Source: Aquimixticola soesokkakensis | GTDB taxonomy: Bacteria > Pseudomonadota > Alphaproteobacteria > Rhodobacterales > Rhodobacteraceae | Direction: 5' to 3' | NCBI RefSeq assembly: GCF_900172375.1 | Contig: NZ_FWFS01000001.1 | Coordinates: forward strand, 310,001 to 374,000 | DNA length: 64,000 bases | Shown: positions 60,742 to 64,000 of the stretch, one piece after another | Position numbering within the stretch: position 1 is the first letter of the stretch | Layout: each line of letters begins with the position of its first letter | Position numbers and translations under genes: made by a program | Notes under the pieces: model-generated | Told to the model about the DNA's origin: nothing | Databases searched by the model: none | What the model saw: the letters and a program-made list of their open reading frames with translations, nothing else

Positions 60742-61358
60742 CGCTGCTGGGCGGGCTTGATTATGCCTCCGTGCTGGTTTTTGCGGCAGCGGGCAGTCTT
60801 GCCGCCTCGCGGGCGCAGCTCGACATCGTCGGCTTTGCCTTTGTTGCCTGTCTGACGGCGGTCGGCGGCGGCACCATCCGCGATCTCTTGCTCGACCGCA
60901 GCATCTTCTGGATGGCCAATCCGACGATCATCTTGATCGCGGTTAGCGTGGCTTTGGTCGTTTTCTTCACCGCGCATCTGTTGGAATCGCGGCTGAAAAC
61001 GCTTGAATGGCTGGATGCTTTGGCGCTATCGGTCGCGGTGTCTGCGGGCACAGGTGTCGCCATTCTGGAAGAGCAACCTGCTGTGATCGTTGTCCTTTTG
61101 GGGATTGTGACCGGTGTCATGGGCGGGCTGATGCGCGATGTGGTCTGCAACGAAGTGCCGCTTGTGCTCAAACAGGGCGAACTCTATGCCTCTGCCGCCT
61201 TCGCAGGTGCCTGTGCCACGCTTCTTGCGACGCGCTCGGGGCTTTCCCCCCTGCTGACCCTCGCGGCCTGCACGGCGTTAACCTTTGCCTTGCGTGCGGG
61301 GTCCATCCGCTTTGGCTGGTCTTTGCCGACCTACAAAAGCCGCCCGCCGCGCTTGTAG
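60738..61358 (+). CDS. TRIC-type (UPF0126/YicG) cation channel family protein
   Basis: The 206-residue membrane protein has two repeats of three helices plus one, as in prokaryotic TRIC channels. Each repeat carries a glycine-rich kink motif: [14 protein letters not shown] near residue 40 and [19 protein letters not shown] near residue 128. Relatives conduct potassium or sodium. It overlaps rnhA by 4 nt and ends the ispH-rnhA operon, convergent with the fmt unit. Confidence 0.9.
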   Translation: MTLLGGLDYASVLVFAAAGSLAASRAQLDIVGFAFVACLTAVGGGTIRDLLLDRSIFWMANPTIILIAVSVALVVFFTAHLLESRLKTLEWLDALALSVAVSAGTGVAILEEQPAVIVVLLGIVTGVMGGLMRDVVCNEVPLVLKQGELYASAAFAGACATLLATRSGLSPLLTLAACTALTFALRAGSIRFGWSLPTYKSRPPRL

Positions 61359-61381
61359 CGGCGCGGTGTCGCGAACGAGTC

Positions 61382-61531
61382 CTAACTTCGCGGCACCAGC
61401 TTGACGGCCACCAGCACGAGCACGCAGACCACGGCCCAGCCGCCGGGGCGAAACATCAGCCAGATGCACAGGCCGATAAAGGCGCGCATGACGGCGCGCG
61501 GCAGGGCGGCGAGACCTGCCAAGCCAAACAT
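61382..61531 (-). CDS. small membrane peptide (49 aa) downstream of fmt
   Basis: The ATG lies one base past the fmt stop (TAG-C-ATG). The peptide reads MFGLAGLAALPRAVMRAFIG, then a hydrophobic helix around WAVVCVLVLVAVKLV, ending near PRS. It probably has one or two membrane helices with basic residues between. Reinitiation after fmt is likely. The family is unknown to me. Sense codons and position behind fmt argue for a real small gene. Confidence 0.55.
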   Translation of the reverse strand: MFGLAGLAALPRAVMRAFIGLCIWLMFRPGGWAVVCVLVLVAVKLVPRS

Positions 61532-61532
61532 G

Positions 61533-62429
61533 CTACAGCCGCTCCGGCAGGGTCAGCCCGCGCAGGATGTCGCTTGCGTCCATCGCCCGCTTGCCTTCGC
61601 GTTGGGCGCTCAACACGTCAACCGCGCCGTCGCCACACGCGATGGTAAAGCCCGACAAAACGGTGCCCGCAGGCGCGTCACCTTGCGCCAGTTTCGAGCG
61701 CATCAGCTTGATCCGCTCGCCCGCCACCTCGGTCCAGGCGCCGGGAAAGGGCGATAGACCCCGAATCTGGCGATCCACTACCGCGGCGGGCCGGGACCAG
61801 TCAATTTTCGCTTCTGCCTTGTCGATTTTCTTGGCGTAGGTCACCCCTGCCTCCGGCTGGGGGGCGGGGCGCAGCGTGTCGAGCGTAGCCAGCGCATCGA
61901 CAATGGCCCGCGCGCCCAGATCCGACAACCGGTCGTGCAGGTCGGCGGTGGTTTCCAGCGGGTCGATGGGGGTTTCGCGGCGCAGCAGCACCGGCCCTGT
62001 GTCCAGTCCCGCGTCCATCTGCATGATGCAAACGCCGGTCTCGGCGTCACCGGCAAGGATCGCGCGGTGGATCGGCGCGGCCCCGCGCCAGCGCGGCAAA
62101 AGCGAGGCGTGAATGTTCAAACAGCCCTTGGCGGGCGCGTCCAGAACCGCCTGCGGCAGGATCAGCCCATAGGCGACGACCACCGCCACATCGGCGTTCA
62201 GCGCGGCAAATTCGGCCTGCGCGGCGTCGGATTTCAGCGAGACGGGATGGCGCACCGGCAAACCAAGCGCCTGCGCGCGGGCATGGACCGGCGTGGGACG
62301 TTCTTTCTTGCCGCGCCCTGCAGGGCGTGGGGGCTGGCAGTAAACGCAGGCGACCTCGTGGCCCGCCGCAACCAAAGCGTCGAGGACCGGCACGGAAAAA
62401 TCCGGCGTGCCCATGAAAATGAGTCTCAT
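61533..62429 (-). CDS. fmt: methionyl-tRNA formyltransferase
   Basis: The 298-residue enzyme formylates initiator Met-tRNA with 10-formyl-THF. [19 protein letters not shown] is the usual start. Active-site parts are [22 protein letters not shown] and [20 protein letters not shown], and the tRNA-binding C-terminal domain is present ([19 protein letters not shown]). It follows the def-like gene by 25 nt in a def - def-like - fmt - small peptide operon that groups formylation with deformylation. Confidence 0.97.
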   Translation of the reverse strand: MRLIFMGTPDFSVPVLDALVAAGHEVACVYCQPPRPAGRGKKERPTPVHARAQALGLPVRHPVSLKSDAAQAEFAALNADVAVVVAYGLILPQAVLDAPAKGCLNIHASLLPRWRGAAPIHRAILAGDAETGVCIMQMDAGLDTGPVLLRRETPIDPLETTADLHDRLSDLGARAIVDALATLDTLRPAPQPEAGVTYAKKIDKAEAKIDWSRPAAVVDRQIRGLSPFPGAWTEVAGERIKLMRSKLAQGDAPAGTVLSGFTIACGDGAVDVLSAQREGKRAMDASDILRGLTLPERL

Positions 62430-62454
62430 TGCCGCTCTCCTGCTTGGCTGCGCC

Positions 62455-62952
62455 TCAGTTGATGCGCTTTTGCGCCTTCTTGATCAACATCTGCCGCTTT
62501 ACGGGTTTGAGGTGATCGAAATACATTTTGCCGTTCAAATGGTCGATCTGGTGCTGCACCGAGGTCGCCCAAAGCCCGACAAAATCGCGCTCCTCGATCT
62601 CGCCCGCGGCGTTCAGGAACCGGACCGTGACAGCGCGGGGGCGCTCAATCTTGGCCGAGACGCCGACCAAATTAGGAGACGCTTCTTCGTGTTCGCGCAG
62701 CTTCACCGAGGCATGGAGCACCTCGGGATTGGCCATGCGCACGACCTGTCCGCGCTCGGTCGAGCAATCGACAACCGCCAGACGCAGGCTGACACCGATT
62801 TGCGGCGCGCCCATCCCGTAGCCGGGCATGGCCTCCATCGTGTCGATCATGTCCTGCCAAACCGCTTCCACCTCGGGGGTGATGGCGCTGACCTCTTTGG
62901 CGGGGGTGCGCAGCACGCGGTCGGGCCAAGGGATACATTTGCGCAGGCTCAT
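62455..62952 (-). CDS. peptide deformylase homologue with altered active site (probable pseudoenzyme)
   Basis: The 165-residue protein has the deformylase fold but every catalytic motif is changed. Motif 1 GxGLAAPQ is GYGMGAPQ (44-51). Motif 2 EGCLS is EASPN, with Ser92 where the metal-binding Cys should be. Motif 3 HExxH is HQIDH (134-138), with Gln135 in place of the catalytic Glu, although both His remain. The frame is intact and codon use is normal, so it is maintained. It overlaps the true def by 4 nt and precedes fmt. It may bind ribosomes, formyl-peptides or the active def without hydrolysis; this is inference. Confidence 0.85.
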   Translation of the reverse strand: MSLRKCIPWPDRVLRTPAKEVSAITPEVEAVWQDMIDTMEAMPGYGMGAPQIGVSLRLAVVDCSTERGQVVRMANPEVLHASVKLREHEEASPNLVGVSAKIERPRAVTVRFLNAAGEIEERDFVGLWATSVQHQIDHLNGKMYFDHLKPVKRQMLIKKAQKRIN

Positions 62953-63479
62953 CCGCGTGCCATTTCACGTTTCAGTTTGACCATTTTGCGGGTGATCATC
63001 TGTTTTTTCAACGGCTTGAGATAGTCTATAAACAGTGTCCCGTTGAGGTGGTCGATTTCGTGCTGCACACACGTGGCCCAAAGCGCGTCGAACTCTTCCT
63101 CATGCTCCTTGCCCGTCACATCCTGCCAGTGGACGCGCACCATTTTGGGGCGGGTCACTTCGGCGTATTGTTCGGGGATCGACAGACAGCCCTCCTCGTA
63201 GACATTGGTTTCGTCCGAGGACCAAGTCACTTGCGGGTTCACCAGAACCATCGGGGCGGGGGCCGCGTCGGGGTCTTTGTTCGCATCCATCACGATGATG
63301 CGCGAGGTGATGCCGATTTGTGGAGCGGCAAGGCCGATTCCCGGCGCGTCATACATGGTTTCGAGCATGTCATCGGCAAGCTTGCCCAGATCGCGGTCAA
63401 ACTCCGCAATCGGTTTGCACAGCTTTTTCAAGCGCGGGTCGGGATGGATCAGGATCGGTCGCAATGTCATTCCCCTCAT
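62949..63479 (-). CDS. def: peptide deformylase
   Basis: The 176-residue metalloenzyme removes the formyl group from nascent proteins. All three motifs are intact: GIGLAAPQIG (47-56), EEGCLSIP with Cys98, and QHEIDHLNG with His140, Glu141 and His144. The start is not fully certain: ATG 63479 is used, but ATG 63470 (MTLRPIL) is closer to the family start and has GAGGGGA very near. It overlaps the def-like gene by 4 nt and begins the operon to fmt. Confidence 0.95.
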   Translation of the reverse strand: MRGMTLRPILIHPDPRLKKLCKPIAEFDRDLGKLADDMLETMYDAPGIGLAAPQIGITSRIIVMDANKDPDAAPAPMVLVNPQVTWSSDETNVYEEGCLSIPEQYAEVTRPKMVRVHWQDVTGKEHEEEFDALWATCVQHEIDHLNGTLFIDYLKPLKKQMITRKMVKLKREMARG

Positions 63480-63593
63480 TTAGGCGATGGGGGGCGTTTT
63501 CGCAACGGGACAAACGCCGCTTCGCGATGCGGCTTGGGGGTTGCGCCTGCGGGCCAGCGGCGTAGCTTTGCGCAGCAAAACCGGAGAGAAGTC

Positions 63594-64000
63594 ATGCCGA
63601 GCAACCAGCCCACATCGCCCTTTGATGATGTCATCCCACGCAGGGGAACCCATTCGGCAAAATGGGATATGATGGAGGCGATCTATGGCGTCTCTCCCGA
63701 GGAAGGCATCGCGATGTGGGTCGCGGATATGGATTTCCGCCCGCCTGCCTGTGTGCAGCAAGCCGTTGAAAACATGGCGGCCCACGGCGTTTACGGCTAT
63801 TTTGGCGACGAGACCGCCTATCTTGACGCCATCCGCTGGTGGATGAAAAACCGCCACGGCTGGGAGGTCGCGCGCGGCGATATCTTTACCACCCACGGGC
63901 TGGTGAACGGCACGGCGATTTGTGTCGATGCCTTTACCAAGGAGGGCGACGGGGTGGTGTTGATGACCCCGGTCTATCACGCGTTTTCGCGGGTAATCAA
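63594..64000 (+). CDS. PatB/MalY-type PLP aminotransferase (cystathionine beta-lyase-like), truncated by window edge
   Basis: The first 135 codons are present. The text FDDVIPRRGTHSAKWDMMEA, the MWVADMDFRPP motif, HGVYGYFGDETAYLDAI and TTHGLVNGTAICVDAF fit class I/II PLP enzymes of the MalY/PatB group, which cleave cystathionine C-S bonds. The PLP Lys is beyond the right edge. GGAGAGAAG precedes the ATG. The gene is divergent from def (114-bp gap). A role in methionine or sulfur amino acid metabolism is likely; regulatory functions as in MalY are also known. Confidence 0.88.
   Translation, partial: MPSNQPTSPFDDVIPRRGTHSAKWDMMEAIYGVSPEEGIAMWVADMDFRPPACVQQAVENMAAHGVYGYFGDETAYLDAIRWWMKNRHGWEVARGDIFTTHGLVNGTAICVDAFTKEGDGVVLMTPVYHAFSRVI

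Overview
The window looks like chromosomal DNA of an alphaproteobacterium of the Rhodobacteraceae (Roseobacter/Rhodobacter group). This is inferred from high G+C, dense operons with ATGA/GTGA overlaps, an Irr-type iron box on an mbfA homologue, a perfect CtrA-type box, the aerobic cobalamin genes cobN/cobW/cobO, a paired def/def-like/fmt cluster and lineage-type hypothetical proteins (DUF6478-like, DUF482-like). No rRNA, tRNA, CRISPR array, prophage or intact insertion sequence was seen. Nearly all of it is housekeeping or general metabolic DNA.

Layout. 1-0.6 kb: truncated TetR regulator, a small exported protein and a palindromic regulatory region. 0.6-4.5 kb: mbfA, then fghA, UPF0178, HAD and alpha/beta-hydrolase genes in one tight run. 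4.5-8.9 kb: MFS transporter, zapE, glnK-amtB. 9-13 kb: class A penicillin-binding protein and a mlaA-mlaC pair for lipid trafficking. 13.2-20.1 kb: type I secretion ABC protein and membrane fusion protein, RidA, GDPD, DUF482 acyltransferase-like protein, pterin dehydratase, MscS channel. 20.1-27.6 kb: peroxiredoxin, ferredoxin reductase, rsmD, HAD, map, sfsA, CinA-like protein, OmpA-like protein, LysR regulator. 27.8-36 kb: FadH-like flavoenzyme, two uncharacterised proteins, CPBP protease, accD-folC, LLM flavoenzyme. 36-41 kb: aminotransferase, sseA, glutaredoxin-membrane fusion, smpB, a channel-gene remnant, dapA. 41-45.8 kb: soluble lytic transglycosylase, EamA transporter, and mnmD and mnmC as separate divergent genes.

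45.8-55.6 kb is a cobalamin/cobalt region. A minus-strand B12 riboswitch leads into a CbiM-like permease, cobW with a His-rich metal segment, a GNAT gene and cobN; cobO lies further on, behind lrgAB. Cobalt uptake, metal handling, chelation and corrinoid adenosylation are therefore near each other. Between them lie a MOSC protein and a small lipoprotein preceded by a CtrA-type box. 55.7-64 kb: smc, ispH-rnhA-TRIC channel, and the def / degenerate def / fmt / small membrane peptide operon, ending in a truncated PatB-like aminotransferase.

No obviously new multi-gene system stands out. The best leads are local: a peptide-deformylase homologue lacking a metal ligand and the catalytic Glu; an alpha/beta hydrolase with Gly in place of the nucleophile; the split mnmC arrangement; the B12-riboswitch operon with a solitary CbiM-like protein and an opposing 58-residue gene; an identical 26-bp element at the 3' ends of both cobO and cobN; and several clear regulatory palindromes.
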